64,000 nucleotides of DNA, taken from contig CP066225.1 of the NCBI GenBank assembly GCA_016350165.1, positions 2,108,001-2,172,000 on the forward strand, written 5' to 3'. Under the pieces are notes generated by a model. The model saw only the letters and a program-made list of their open reading frames with translations, was not told the origin of the DNA and ran no database searches. The translations under genes and the position numbers were made by a program. This document shows positions 17,654 through 26,856 of this stretch, one piece after another. The stretch comes from Planctomycetota bacterium. Its GTDB lineage: Bacteria > Planctomycetota > Phycisphaerae > Phycisphaerales > Phycisphaeraceae. Within the stretch, counting starts at the first letter, position 1. Each line of letters starts with the position of its first letter.

Positions 17654-18136
17654 TCAAGGCTTACGCATCATGCGTCGTGGGTTTGTGAGCAATGCGGGGT
17701 TCTGTGCAAGCTTCTGTTCAAGTCGTTCCATCCATGCCTCGCGACTCCGTACCTCAAGGTGATCCTTCACGCCTAAGAGTACAATGTCAGTTGGCAAATT
17801 TGTTCGCTTGAGCAGAGTCTCCGGTAACCTGATGCGACCCTGTTTATCAATCTCCACGCGACTCGCTAATGAGAACAAAATCCTCTCGTACTCAAGTAAC
17901 TCGTCAGCATCCAATTCCGAACTATCAAGCTGTTCAGCTCGCTTCTCGAAATCTGATTCCGTATACACGCTCAACGACCCGCCTTCGGGTGTCAGCTCGC
18001 CGGGAATCACGAACAGAGCAATAGCGTCGCCTTCGCCAGCTCCCGCGGCCCGTTGGATTTGGGCTCGGATTGGTGCCGGTATTGCAAGGCGGTTTTTCGC
18101 ATCGATCGAGTGCTCGTAGGTGCCTGTGAAAACCAA
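17654..18136 (-). CDS. mraZ: Transcriptional regulator MraZ
   Basis: A 160-residue protein with two SpoVT-AbrB-like MraZ domains: FTGTYEHSIDAKNRLAIPAPIR (residues 3-24) and LASRVEIDKQGRIRLPETLL in the second half. MraZ forms a ring and binds repeated TGGG-type sites to control its own promoter. In most bacteria it heads the division and cell wall cluster with rsmH next. Here no rsmH, ftsL or mur gene follows; instead there is a 1-kb non-coding stretch. An insert (EGDAIALFVIPGELTPEGGS) makes it slightly longer than the usual 145-152 residues. Confidence 0.93.
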   Translation of the reverse strand: MVFTGTYEHSIDAKNRLAIPAPIRAQIQRAAGAGEGDAIALFVIPGELTPEGGSLSVYTESDFEKRAEQLDSSELDADELLEYERILFSLASRVEIDKQGRIRLPETLLKRTNLPTDIVLLGVKDHLEVRSREAWMERLEQKLAQNPALLTNPRRMMRKP

Positions 18137-18178
18137 AATTTCAATCTTTCACACACAAAGGTGTTACGTGGGATATTA

Positions 18179-18193
18179 CCCCACTACTCCCCA
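18179..18193 (-). promoter_or_regulatory. MraZ-type repeats, downstream pair
   Basis: Two TGGGG sites on the minus strand (CCCCA at 18179 and 18189 on the plus strand) exactly ten bases apart, one helical turn, as in known MraZ operators. They lie just downstream of the predicted -10 box. Confidence 0.65.
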
Positions 18194-18205
18194 CTCAGCA
18201 ACACT

Positions 18206-18235
18206 TTTATACCCCAAACCCCCACTTTTTCTCAA
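18206..18235 (-). promoter_or_regulatory. mraZ promoter with two more TGGGG sites in the spacer
   Basis: Minus strand -35 TTGAGA (18230-18235), 18-base spacer, -10 TATAAA (18206-18211). The spacer itself contains TGGGG copies at 18212 and 18220 (plus-strand CCCCA), so MraZ binding would occlude RNA polymerase. Confidence 0.65.
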
Positions 18236-18758
18236 GTTACGGATACGCCCTTACCGATTGACCACCGTTCAGTTACAACCAGTCACTCACCCCATTCGAT
18301 ATAAATGCTGATATATCTTGATTTAATCGTGTCGTGACTGTCCCTGAGGGCAATTACCAACATCCTCCCCCTCGTTATTCTCGGACCCTTTTCATTCCAT
18401 TAACCCCACCATCACACTGACCGCGCATCGTGTACAAGTGGATAACCTGTCGATTACTGGACCTTGCGACCATTTATCAGACCTTAAAACCATCCACCGA
18501 CCACCAGAATTTTTCATCACTGCCCTATAAAACCGTTATACGGACCTTCTTTTTCATCATTCAGTCCGTATGACACTACAGAAAAATCATCCCAGGCCCC
18601 ATAGCCCGCACAGTTACTACAACCCACACGACCATCCCATCACATCAACTTCGCATTAACTGATCCACATCTAAGAAATTATTCAGACGATTCAATTACA
18701 TCTGGATCAACCCCCTACGCAGGTCGATGATAACACTACGGACTGTTGTGAAAGCATC

Positions 18759-18781
18759 TCACACATTAATCAATCGTGTGA
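18759..18781. promoter_or_regulatory. Inverted repeat upstream of the diguanylate cyclase
   Basis: TCACAC-N11-GTGTGA, an operator-like dyad about 77 bases before ATG 18858. Confidence 0.35.
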
Positions 18782-18857
18782 AATGCATTAAGGGTTGTGA
18801 TTGCTCAACAACATGGCACGGGGCTATGGACGTTGCTGCAGCTACGAAAGGGAGCCG

Positions 18858-19874
18858 ATGGAGGAGAACTACCCTCGCATTCTGCTCATCGAGGATGATG
18901 ATCGTGCAGCGTTACTCATGAGAGAAACGCTCGAAGATCACTTTACCGACGTTCACGTCGACACCTATTCATTGGTTAGACACCTCACCAAGGTCGATCC
19001 ATATAACTATGACATCGTCCTCACCGACATGAACTTCCCCGACGGCACGGGTCTCGACATCCTCGCAATCCTTCTCAACCGTCGCCGCGATATCCCCATC
19101 GTCGTCGTCACCGCAGATGTCATCATGGAAAACGCCGTCACCGCTATCCAGCGCGGTGCTTACGACTACGTCGTCAAAGCCGGCGACTATCTCTTCGCAC
19201 TCCCCGTCGTCGTCGAAAAGAACCTCGCTCTCTATCGCATGAAGCGGGAAAATGAGCAACTCCGAGGCAAGCTCGAACGCACACTCGATCAACTCAAAAT
19301 CAAAAACGAGCAGCTCGAATCCGTCATCGTCAAGCTCGAAGATATGGCCGCCACCGACCCACTCACAGGTCTCGCCAATCGTCGCGCATTCGCACGCGCT
19401 CTCACCCGTTATTTCGCATCCGCCACACGTCAATCCACCGATCTCTCTTGCATCATGATCGATCTCGACGGCTTCAAAAACCTCAACGACACCCTCGGTC
19501 ACCAGACAGGCGATCGTCTCCTTCAACACACCTCACGCATCCTCCAACACTTCATCCGCCAGTCCGACCTCGCCGGCCGTTTCGGAGGTGACGAATTCGT
19601 TCTCTTGCTCCCAAACACCGATCAAAACACCGCACTCCAGGTCGCACAGCGCATCCAACAAACCTTCACCACCGAAATCACAAACAAAATCCAATTCACA
19701 CACCCCGAGATCGTTCTCTCCATGAGCATGGGACTCGCCACCCTCAAAACATCTCGAGCCTCAACCCCACAGCGCCTCATCGATCTCGCCGACCAAGCCC
19801 TCTACGCCGCAAAGAGCGCAGGCAAACGACAAATCAAAATATATCAGCCACGCACAACCACACTAAGCGCCTGA
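18858..19874 (+). CDS. Receiver-GGDEF diguanylate cyclase response regulator
   Basis: A 338-residue protein starting MEENYPRILLIEDDD. The receiver (5-120) has the acidic cluster D13-D15, phospho-acceptor D57 in VLTDMNFP and K107. A coiled linker (about 128-163) leads to a GGDEF domain with DPLTGLANRR, IDLDGFKNLND and the active-site GGDEF at 243-247. RQSD at 234-237, five residues before it, is an intact I-site for product inhibition. It should make cyclic di-GMP on phosphorylation, probably as a dimer. ATG 18858 has AAAGGGAG just upstream; earlier in-frame ATGs lack a site. Two PilZ proteins in this window are possible readers of the signal. Confidence 0.92.
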   Translation: MEENYPRILLIEDDDRAALLMRETLEDHFTDVHVDTYSLVRHLTKVDPYNYDIVLTDMNFPDGTGLDILAILLNRRRDIPIVVVTADVIMENAVTAIQRGAYDYVVKAGDYLFALPVVVEKNLALYRMKRENEQLRGKLERTLDQLKIKNEQLESVIVKLEDMAATDPLTGLANRRAFARALTRYFASATRQSTDLSCIMIDLDGFKNLNDTLGHQTGDRLLQHTSRILQHFIRQSDLAGRFGGDEFVLLLPNTDQNTALQVAQRIQQTFTTEITNKIQFTHPEIVLSMSMGLATLKTSRASTPQRLIDLADQALYAAKSAGKRQIKIYQPRTTTLSA

Positions 19875-19894
19875 TAGATACCAACTAAACCAAA

Positions 19895-19929
19895 CAAAAA
19901 AAGCCGCCTCACATCGAAGCGGCTTTTTC
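19895..19929. terminator. Bidirectional terminator between the cyclase and lgt
   Basis: Arms AAGCCGC and GCGGCTT extended by A and T runs around an 11-base loop. Confidence 0.85.
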
Positions 19930-19930
19930 T

Positions 19931-20974
19931 TTATTCCTTTTCATCATCCCCAACATCATCAATCCCCTCAGGCACTGGCAGCCATCCACCCAGCGTCTCA
20001 ACCCTCCTCGTCCTTTCCCATATCAATCCAATAACACCAGCCAGAATCACCGGGAACGTCAACCACTGACCTCTTGTAAACCCAAACGCTTCATACCCAA
20101 TCTGTATATCAGGATTTCGATAAAACTCTGCAATAACCCTGAAAATACCGTAAAAAATGAAGAAATTAAACGTAATCACGCCCGGCTTCCGTGGCTTCTT
20201 ATAAATCAAAAACAAAATTACAAACAGCGACAACCCTTCAAGCAGCGCCTGATATATCTGCGACGGATGCCGTGTCGTCAGCATCGGTGCAATCAAATCA
20301 ATGATCACCTGATTATGCTTCTGCGTTTGCTCAATTATTCGATGGATCGTCCACTGCGAATCAACATAACCAAAGTCCGTCGCAGGCGGCAACTTCGCCA
20401 TCAACTGATAATATTTCTCAGGATCTTGCTCAGGCCAATTCACAATCTCTGTCGGAAACTTCACACCTAATGGAAACTTAGGATTCCCAACAGCCCTGCC
20501 ATACAACTCGCCATTAATAAAGTTTGCAATACGACCAAAGAAAATCCCAAGCGGTGCACTCACCGCCAACAAATCAACCAAGTACAACAACTGCTGCTTA
20601 TGTTTTCGCCCATAAAACCATGCCCCCGCCATCGCACCAACAATCCCACCATGCGACGCCATCCCACCATTATTAATCGCAAGCACGCCCCAATACGGGA
20701 ACGAATCTGTAAACCCCCACAAGCTGCGGTCATAAAACAAACAATAACCAAGCCTTCCCCCAATCATCATCCCCAACGCAACGAACACAATAAAGTCCGT
20801 CACCGCCTCTGGCTCCATCGTCCCCTTCCCCACCTTACAAATCCGCCTCACCAGTAACCACGCCGCAACTATCCCCGCCAAGTACGACAACCCATACCAG
20901 CGTATCGGATAGACCAAAAACGGCGATATCTGATGAACATACGCATCAGCTTGTGCTAATAGTTCTGCAATCAT
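19931..20974 (-). CDS. lgt: Prolipoprotein diacylglyceryl transferase
   Basis: A 347-residue inner-membrane enzyme with about seven helices that moves diacylglycerol from phosphatidylglycerol to the lipobox cysteine of prolipoproteins. HGGIVGAMAGAW carries the essential His, and GRIANFINGELYGR is the Lgt signature. The protein is longer than E. coli Lgt because of an extra loop (about 178-235: PEQDPEKYYQLMAKL and onward) between signature and C-terminal helices. A CTAA-N7-TTAG palindrome sits two bases before the ATG, and no clear Shine-Dalgarno sequence is seen. Confidence 0.93.
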   Translation of the reverse strand: MIAELLAQADAYVHQISPFLVYPIRWYGLSYLAGIVAAWLLVRRICKVGKGTMEPEAVTDFIVFVALGMMIGGRLGYCLFYDRSLWGFTDSFPYWGVLAINNGGMASHGGIVGAMAGAWFYGRKHKQQLLYLVDLLAVSAPLGIFFGRIANFINGELYGRAVGNPKFPLGVKFPTEIVNWPEQDPEKYYQLMAKLPPATDFGYVDSQWTIHRIIEQTQKHNQVIIDLIAPMLTTRHPSQIYQALLEGLSLFVILFLIYKKPRKPGVITFNFFIFYGIFRVIAEFYRNPDIQIGYEAFGFTRGQWLTFPVILAGVIGLIWERTRRVETLGGWLPVPEGIDDVGDDEKE

Positions 20975-20976
20975 AT

Positions 20977-20991
20977 CTAATCAACAGTTAG
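20977..20991. repeat. CTAA-N7-TTAG palindrome (lgt start)
   Basis: CTAATCAACAGTTAG; ends two bases before the lgt ATG. Confidence 0.6.
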
Positions 20992-21012
20992 TTATTCTGT
21001 TCTCTATTCAAA

Positions 21013-23415
21013 TCACCTGCGCCGCGACTTCTTCTTCGCTGCACGCAACTTATTTTTCTGTTTATGTGCATGCTTCGCTTTCGACGCCTTAGCAGCTTTC
21101 TTCTTGCTCCCCTTCTTTTTCATCAAACCCGAACGCTTCGTTTTTTTCGCATGCGCCTTCTGCTTTGATTTTGAATTACCACCACCCTTCATCCCATCAA
21201 CAATCACAAGATCCATCTGCCTTCGCGACAAATCAACCTTCGCAATACGGATCACAAACTGATCGCCAATCGTGATCGACTTACCCGATCGTTGCGCAAC
21301 CAGTGCACCTGTATTCGCATTCAGTTTCCACCGCTCTCCCTCAGGAGGCAACTCGTTCACATGCACAAATCCATCAATCACAAACTTATCGATCTGCACA
21401 TAAATACCCGACGATGTCACACCCGTCACTGTCCCCGCATAATCCTCACCTAAGTGATCCGCCAATAACTCCAACACCAGATAAGATCGTAGTTCTCTCT
21501 CTGCTTTCTCAGAATTTCGCTCTGTATGCGAGCAATTCCGAGACATCTCAACCATCTTATCTTCATTAGGAACGCGCGCATCACGCGTCACTGCCTTCGC
21601 AATCTTTTTACGATTTTTCGAAGTAACTTTCTTACCTTCAGCCGCATCAATCACTGCATCAATACCACGATGCACCACAAAGTCCGGGTACCGTCGAATC
21701 GGCGACGTGAAGTGCGTATAGTGCTTACTCGCAAGTGCAAAGTGACCAATGTTCGCAGGCGAATACTCTGCTTTATTCAACGTCTTCAGCACCGCCATAT
21801 GCACCGCATGTTGTGCAGGCTTACCCTTCACCGACTCCAGCAACATCTGCAATGAATGCCGATCAGGTCGCTGCGGGATGTTATAACCTGCCACACGAGC
21901 AAATGAACGCAACTCACCCAAATCATAAGTATCAGGATCAGGGTGCGTTCGCCTAACCATCGGCACACTCAAATCGTTGAATAGACGAGCTGCTGCTTCA
22001 TTTGCTTCAACCATGAACATCTCGATGACCGTATGAGTAAACGCATCATCCTCAGGCTGCGCATCAACCACACGTCCCGAGTCATCAAACACCAACTCAA
22101 CATCAGGCAAACCCAAAACAATCATTCCCTGTTTCATACGACGTTGTCGAATGACTCTCGCAAGTTCATCCATCAACTTCACTGCCGCAATCAACTCCCT
22201 CGAATACTTCGGCGTCGACTTCGTATGCTTCATCGCTTCACGAATATCATCCTCAATCAACGCTTGCGCTTCCAAGTACGTCAAACGCTTCGCAGAACGT
22301 ATCACCGTACGAGCAAACCGCTCGCCAATCACATGCCCCGTCGCGTCATATCGCAAGAAACAAGACTTCGCATAACGGTTCACGCCTTCTTGCAGCGAGC
22401 AAACACCGTTCGACAAAATCTCAGGCAACATCGGTATAACCTTCCGCGGCAAATACGTCGAGTTACCCCTTCTAAATGCTTCTTCATCAAGCGGACCACC
22501 CGGCTTCACAAAATGCGCAACATCCGCAATATGAACGCCTAACTCATAGATAGCCCCATCCGCCTCAGCGCCCGGCTCAAACAATGTGATCGAAATCGCA
22601 TCGTCGTAATCCTTCGCGTCAGGCGGGTCGATCGTACAAATAAACGTATCCGTCAAATCCAAACGATCTTCCGGTATCTCCTCACCAATCGACTTCGACG
22701 CTTTCCGCGCCTCTTCTAATACTTCTTTAGAAAACGTTTCTTCCAAACCAAACGCACGCATGATCGCCATCGTCTCAACATCAGGCTCACCCGCTGCGCC
22801 CAACACCTCAGTAATCACACCCTCAGGCAGATTTCCAAAGTCGTCCGGATACGAAACCAATTCAATCGCAACCTTCGCGCCCACCTTTGCATTCTTCGCA
22901 TGTGGATCACGAATAATCACAGGCTCATGCAGCGTTCGTCCATCGACATTCACCACATAAACATGTCCACGTTTTTCCAAAGTGCCGACATATGCCTTAT
23001 CACTTCGCTCAAGAATCTCAATAATCCGTCCCACATAAGGCGACTTGCCCATCGTCGCGCGACGCTTCTGCGAGATCACTCTGGCTCTCACCTTGTCACC
23101 TGTCAGCGCATCCGAACCATTGCCCGGCGGCACAAACAAATCACCGTGAGCCGTCAACTCATCTGGCACAATAAATCCAAACCCACGCTCATGACGACGG
23201 TACGTCCCAATCATCTCCTTACCCGGAGGCGGCAACGTCACCGTTTCCGATGATCCCAATATCACATGACCATCCGACAGCAATTGCTCCGCTGCCTCGA
23301 AAAAAGCTTCCTGCTCTTCTCCCAACACACCCAATTCCTCCGCTAACTCACGCAATGTCTGCGGCTCGTAGCGACGGTCCGAAATATAATCCAATATGCG
23401 GTTCTGATAAATCAA
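21013..23415 (-). CDS. rnr: Ribonuclease R
   Basis: An 800-residue 3'-5' exoribonuclease. The order is: N-terminal winged helix (RILDYISDRRYEPQTLRELAEELG), cold-shock OB domains (RHERGFGFIVPDE), the RNB catalytic domain with TIDPPDAKDYDDAISI (Mg-binding aspartates) and HYTHFTSPIRRYPDFVVHR, an S1 domain (YAGTVTGVTSSGIYVQIDKF) and a lysine-rich tail of about 55 residues. The tail is typical of RNase R and helps unwind structured RNA. The start seems to be TTG 23415, directly after an in-frame stop. RNase II lacks the helix and tail, so RNase R fits better. Confidence 0.93.
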   Translation of the reverse strand: MIYQNRILDYISDRRYEPQTLRELAEELGVLGEEQEAFFEAAEQLLSDGHVILGSSETVTLPPPGKEMIGTYRRHERGFGFIVPDELTAHGDLFVPPGNGSDALTGDKVRARVISQKRRATMGKSPYVGRIIEILERSDKAYVGTLEKRGHVYVVNVDGRTLHEPVIIRDPHAKNAKVGAKVAIELVSYPDDFGNLPEGVITEVLGAAGEPDVETMAIMRAFGLEETFSKEVLEEARKASKSIGEEIPEDRLDLTDTFICTIDPPDAKDYDDAISITLFEPGAEADGAIYELGVHIADVAHFVKPGGPLDEEAFRRGNSTYLPRKVIPMLPEILSNGVCSLQEGVNRYAKSCFLRYDATGHVIGERFARTVIRSAKRLTYLEAQALIEDDIREAMKHTKSTPKYSRELIAAVKLMDELARVIRQRRMKQGMIVLGLPDVELVFDDSGRVVDAQPEDDAFTHTVIEMFMVEANEAAARLFNDLSVPMVRRTHPDPDTYDLGELRSFARVAGYNIPQRPDRHSLQMLLESVKGKPAQHAVHMAVLKTLNKAEYSPANIGHFALASKHYTHFTSPIRRYPDFVVHRGIDAVIDAAEGKKVTSKNRKKIAKAVTRDARVPNEDKMVEMSRNCSHTERNSEKAERELRSYLVLELLADHLGEDYAGTVTGVTSSGIYVQIDKFVIDGFVHVNELPPEGERWKLNANTGALVAQRSGKSITIGDQFVIRIAKVDLSRRQMDLVIVDGMKGGGNSKSKQKAHAKKTKRSGLMKKKGSKKKAAKASKAKHAHKQKNKLRAAKKKSRRR

Positions 23416-23645
23416 ATCTTCCGTTTACCTTCTTTTACTATTTATTCTTTCAACACACTCACACGGGCTTCGATCTTCCATTAAATCCTCGCCCATATAA
23501 TCAATCGGCTTTTCTTCTTCTTTACAAAGAATCGCCGATCACCCTATTGTACGTTACTCTTACGTATCGTGACTCCCAACGGTTGATCGAAAGTCAATCC
23601 AACGCAATAATATCCTAACAACTCACGAATTAACAGGAACAAAAC

Positions 23646-24044
23646 ATGGCCACAACCGAACAGATCCTCGAAGATGCGAAAAAACTTGGCAAGCTGATTA
23701 AGGAACATCCTGCAGCCCAAAAAATGGACAAAGCCGTCGAAGCTCTCCAAGCCGACATCGACTCGCAACGCCTCGCCAATGATTACAATCGTATGGCTCA
23801 AACCATCGCCGAAAAAGAACAACAGGGCCAACCTGTCGAAGTCGATGAAAAACACAAAATGGCGGAGCTACACAAACAAATCATCATGAACAAAGTCCTC
23901 TCAGATCTGCAAATGGCTCAAATGGATTACTCCGACCTCATGCGCAAAATCGATACTGCTATGTCTGGTGAAATCGCTCCCGAACCAACCGCTCCCCCCG
24001 CCGACGACCAAAATGACTCAGGCGAATCTCCCATTATCCAATAA
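23646..24044 (+). CDS. YlbF/YmcA-family protein
   Basis: A 132-residue, largely helical, highly charged protein of the YlbF (Com_YlbF, DUF964) type: LGKLIKEHPAAQKMDKAVEAL and QKQ-like helices LHKQIIMNKVLSDLQMAQMDYSDLM. In Bacillus these small proteins assist RNase Y-dependent RNA processing. Here it is divergent from rnr, which suggests an RNA metabolism link, but that is only context. The C-terminal 25 residues are Pro/Ala/Asp-rich and disordered. CAGGAA lies before the ATG. Confidence 0.75.
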   Translation: MATTEQILEDAKKLGKLIKEHPAAQKMDKAVEALQADIDSQRLANDYNRMAQTIAEKEQQGQPVEVDEKHKMAELHKQIIMNKVLSDLQMAQMDYSDLMRKIDTAMSGEIAPEPTAPPADDQNDSGESPIIQ

Positions 24045-24067
24045 TTCGACATTAATACAAGCGATAC

Positions 24068-24097
24068 AAAAAGCCGATCTTCACGATCGGCTTTTTT
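24068..24097 (+). terminator. Terminator after the YlbF-family gene
   Basis: Arms AAAAAGCCGATC and GATCGGCTTTTT around TTCAC. Confidence 0.88.
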
Positions 24098-24175
24098 CAT
24101 CATCCCTTTGGGACCTTTTTACTGTCCTTTGTCGCTCAGTGTATATGCATTGAGTCTCAGCACAGCCTTCACTAT

Positions 24176-24952
24176 CTACGTCGTTCCATAACGCATCAAA
24201 GGCATCGCGACACTCGTAAACCCAAGGAATATGAGAATACTGTAAGCAATCCGCCTCAACCTCACCGCCCCCATCGTATGACCCAGCCCATTACCCAGCC
24301 GCGTTCCCAGCATCGTCATCGGGAAACACAACACCCCCACCACCGTCGCATACGCAATCTGATTCCCAAAGCTGTACCAAAGTAAAAACAGCATCGGTGC
24401 AATATCAACCAAAAAGATAAACCAGATAAATGTACGCATACGATTCGCATCCCACTTATGCGCCATCATATAAAGTATCAGCGGCGGCGATCCCATCCCC
24501 ACCAAACTCTCAATGTACCCACTCGTCAATCCAGCTGCACACCCCCACCCCGATGACAACCTCTCACGCGGTTTAATCTGTAAAAATAGCTGTAAACCCA
24601 CCGCCAACAACACAAACACACCCACAACCGACTTCGTTAATTGTTCATCAAGTTCATCCAGATAAAACAACGTCAGCACACCCAACGGCAGTGCGATCAA
24701 ATGAAATACCAACACAGGCAGAATCGATCGCCAATGCAGATGTTTTCGATAGTGATAACAACTCAGCCCATTCGCAAACAACATCGTCACCAGCATCACC
24801 GCAATCGCTTCAGGTAACGTAACACCACCTAAAACTAAAAGCGGAATACAAATGAGCCCAATCCCGAATCCAACAGCTCCATTAACAAGACTGCCGAACA
24901 TCAGCACAAATGCAATCCAGATGATTTCCTGCGTATTCACCATCTCATGCAA
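24176..24952 (-). CDS. TauE/SafE family permease, third of three tandem copies
   Basis: A 258-residue protein with about eight membrane helices in two repeats (GSLVNGAVGFGIGLICIPLLVLGGVTLPEAIAVML, then GYIESLVGMGSPPLILYMMAHKW). The motif GSLxxGxxGFGxGL is diagnostic of the TauE/SafE anion exporters for sulfite, sulfoacetate and similar. The residues after GMGSPP are nearly identical in all three copies. It could start at ATG 24952 or 24943. The substrate is unknown. Confidence 0.85.
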   Translation of the reverse strand: MHEMVNTQEIIWIAFVLMFGSLVNGAVGFGIGLICIPLLVLGGVTLPEAIAVMLVTMLFANGLSCYHYRKHLHWRSILPVLVFHLIALPLGVLTLFYLDELDEQLTKSVVGVFVLLAVGLQLFLQIKPRERLSSGWGCAAGLTSGYIESLVGMGSPPLILYMMAHKWDANRMRTFIWFIFLVDIAPMLFLLWYSFGNQIAYATVVGVLCFPMTMLGTRLGNGLGHTMGAVRLRRIAYSILIFLGFTSVAMPLMRYGTT

Positions 24953-25250
24953 TCGTTATATCTACGGTGCTTGATCGCATGTTTGAGTAACTAATGGTGC
25001 TTGATCGATGTGATTCGCGCCCGAAGACGCTCCTTCCTGTGTGTGATGAATTAAATCCCCTTATAAATACAGGGTCAAATTTCCATAGGCTATTCCACTC
25101 CCACATCAGGAAAACACTCACAACAACCTGCCCTCACACCCAACCATGACGCATTGTTCAACCAACCAATCCGTATTAACACAATTAGCACCTCATTGTC
25201 TTGTAAAAATCAAAGCCATCTAATACCTGAATAGTCTAAACACCACTCAC
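24953..25250. other. Spacer between TauE copies
   Basis: 298 bases with no gene or clear terminator. TGGTGCTTGATCG occurs twice (near 24968 and 24994), a short direct repeat of unknown meaning. Confidence 0.4.
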
Positions 25251-26012
25251 TTAATCAAGGAAAGGCAAACAAACACTCACAACACCCAGAATGATCAGAA
25301 TCACATACGCAACCACGCGCAACCGCTCTGTCCCCAGCGCATGCCCCAATATATTTCCAATCCGCGCGCCGATGAACGTGATTGGAAAAAACAAAATCCC
25401 GATCATTGTCGCATAAACAACCTCATGCCCAAACGTATACCACAGCATTAAAAACATCGGCAAAATATCAATTAAAAAAATCACCCAAATAAACGTACGC
25501 AATCGATGCACGTTCCAATTATGCGCCATCACATAAAGTATCAGCGGCGGCGAGCCCATCCCGACTAACCCTTCGATATACCCACTACTCAATCCCGCCG
25601 CTGCGCCCCACATCGGATGCAGATGATCCCGCCTTTTCACCTTCAACAATAACTGCGAGCCCACCGTACCTAACACGACAACGCCGACGATCGCCTTCGC
25701 GATATCAGGATTAAATTCTGTAAGAAAATACAACGTCACGATCCCAATCGGGAGCGCGAGCAAGTGCAAACTGAGTACGGGCGTAATCACTTTCCAATCA
25801 ATGTGCTTACGATAAAACCAACAACTCGCACCGTTGGCGAAAAACATCGTAATCAGCATAATCGCAATTGCCGACGGCAAACTGATTCCACCCAAAACCA
25901 AAAGCGGGATACAAATCAGCCCCACACCAAAACCCACCGCCCCTTGAGATAAACTCCCAAAGAACAAAACAAACGCAATCCAAATAATGTCCGCAACATC
26001 CAGTGTCGACAT
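25251..26012 (-). CDS. TauE/SafE family permease, second of three tandem copies
   Basis: A 253-residue paralog of its neighbours: GSLSQGAVGFGVGLICIPLLVLGGISLPSAIAIML and GYIEGLVGMGSPPLILYVMAHNW. It has eight predicted helices and the same His-rich loop CWFYRKHIDWK after helix three. It probably exports a sulfur-containing or organic anion across the inner membrane. It sits 64 bases behind copy one and could share its transcript. Confidence 0.87.
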   Translation of the reverse strand: MSTLDVADIIWIAFVLFFGSLSQGAVGFGVGLICIPLLVLGGISLPSAIAIMLITMFFANGASCWFYRKHIDWKVITPVLSLHLLALPIGIVTLYFLTEFNPDIAKAIVGVVVLGTVGSQLLLKVKRRDHLHPMWGAAAGLSSGYIEGLVGMGSPPLILYVMAHNWNVHRLRTFIWVIFLIDILPMFLMLWYTFGHEVVYATMIGILFFPITFIGARIGNILGHALGTERLRVVAYVILIILGVVSVCLPFLD

Positions 26013-26076
26013 ACCCGTCTAACAGTCAAATAGAGTTTCAGAATATAAAATCATATAACACACGAGTTACAGAATA

Positions 26077-26856
26077 CTATGCAAGCAGCGCATGATGCGT
26101 CCATTTCGCCAACGGCAAACAAATGCTAATCACCCCCAACGCCACAAGTATGCAATACGCCACCATCCGCAATCGATCTTCGCCCAACTGATGTCCCGCC
26201 TTATGTCCGATCCGCGTACCCAACAATGTGATCGGAAACAACAGAACCCCTATAAAAACAGCATGAACAATCTGATCGCCGAACGAGAACCACAGCAAAA
26301 GTAGTAGTGGAATAACATCAGATAAAAACACCGTCCAAATCGTCGTGCGCATACGATCTAGATTCCACTTATGCGCCATCACATACAACACCATCGGCGG
26401 CGATCCCATCCCCACCAACCCTTCCACATAACCGCTGGTAAACCCAGCTCCATATCCCCATGCCATATTCAAATGATCCTGCGGTTTGATTTTAAATAAC
26501 CACTGCACACCAACCGCGATGAGCACAAACACTCCGACCACAGCTTTCGCGATGTTTGGATCAAAGTTTTCGATGAAAAACAACGTACCCACACCAAAAG
26601 GTAGGCCGATCAGATGAAAAATCAAAACGGGGGTCACCGTTTTCCAGTGAATGTGTTTGCGATAACAGCAACAACTGAATGTGTTTACAAAGAGCATCGT
26701 AACAAGCATGATCGCAATCGCGTCAGGTAGTGGAATGTCGCCAAGGACGAGGAGCGGGATCGCGACGAGGCCGAGGCCGAAACTGACAGCACCTTGGGTA
26801 AAAGCGCCGACAAACAGGACGAATGCGATCCAGATGATGTGTGTCAGTTCGAACAT
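26077..26856 (-). CDS. TauE/SafE family permease, first of three tandem copies
   Basis: 259 residues: GAFTQGAVSFGLGLVAIPLLVLGDIPLPDAIAIML and GYVEGLVGMGSPPMVLYVMAHKW. It is clearly homologous to the two downstream copies. Base use changes inside this gene: the plus strand is C-rich up to about 26.6 kb and G-rich beyond, as if the 5' end lay across a replication-strand or rearrangement boundary. Confidence 0.87.
   Translation of the reverse strand: MFELTHIIWIAFVLFVGAFTQGAVSFGLGLVAIPLLVLGDIPLPDAIAIMLVTMLFVNTFSCCCYRKHIHWKTVTPVLIFHLIGLPFGVGTLFFIENFDPNIAKAVVGVFVLIAVGVQWLFKIKPQDHLNMAWGYGAGFTSGYVEGLVGMGSPPMVLYVMAHKWNLDRMRTTIWTVFLSDVIPLLLLLWFSFGDQIVHAVFIGVLLFPITLLGTRIGHKAGHQLGEDRLRMVAYCILVALGVISICLPLAKWTHHALLA

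Larger units (their letters stand above)
18137..18857. other. Divergent control region between mraZ and the GGDEF gene
   Basis: 721 bases with no convincing gene. The left side holds the mraZ promoter and its TGGGG sites. The right side holds TCACAC-N11-GTGTGA at 18759-18781 with TGTGAAAGCAT and TGTGAAATGCAT direct copies around it, about 77 bases before the GGDEF start. Confidence 0.5.

Noticed and set aside
18425-18440. DnaA-box-like AGTGGATAA and a possible origin
   Set aside because: Only one near-match and no cluster, no dnaA or dnaN nearby.
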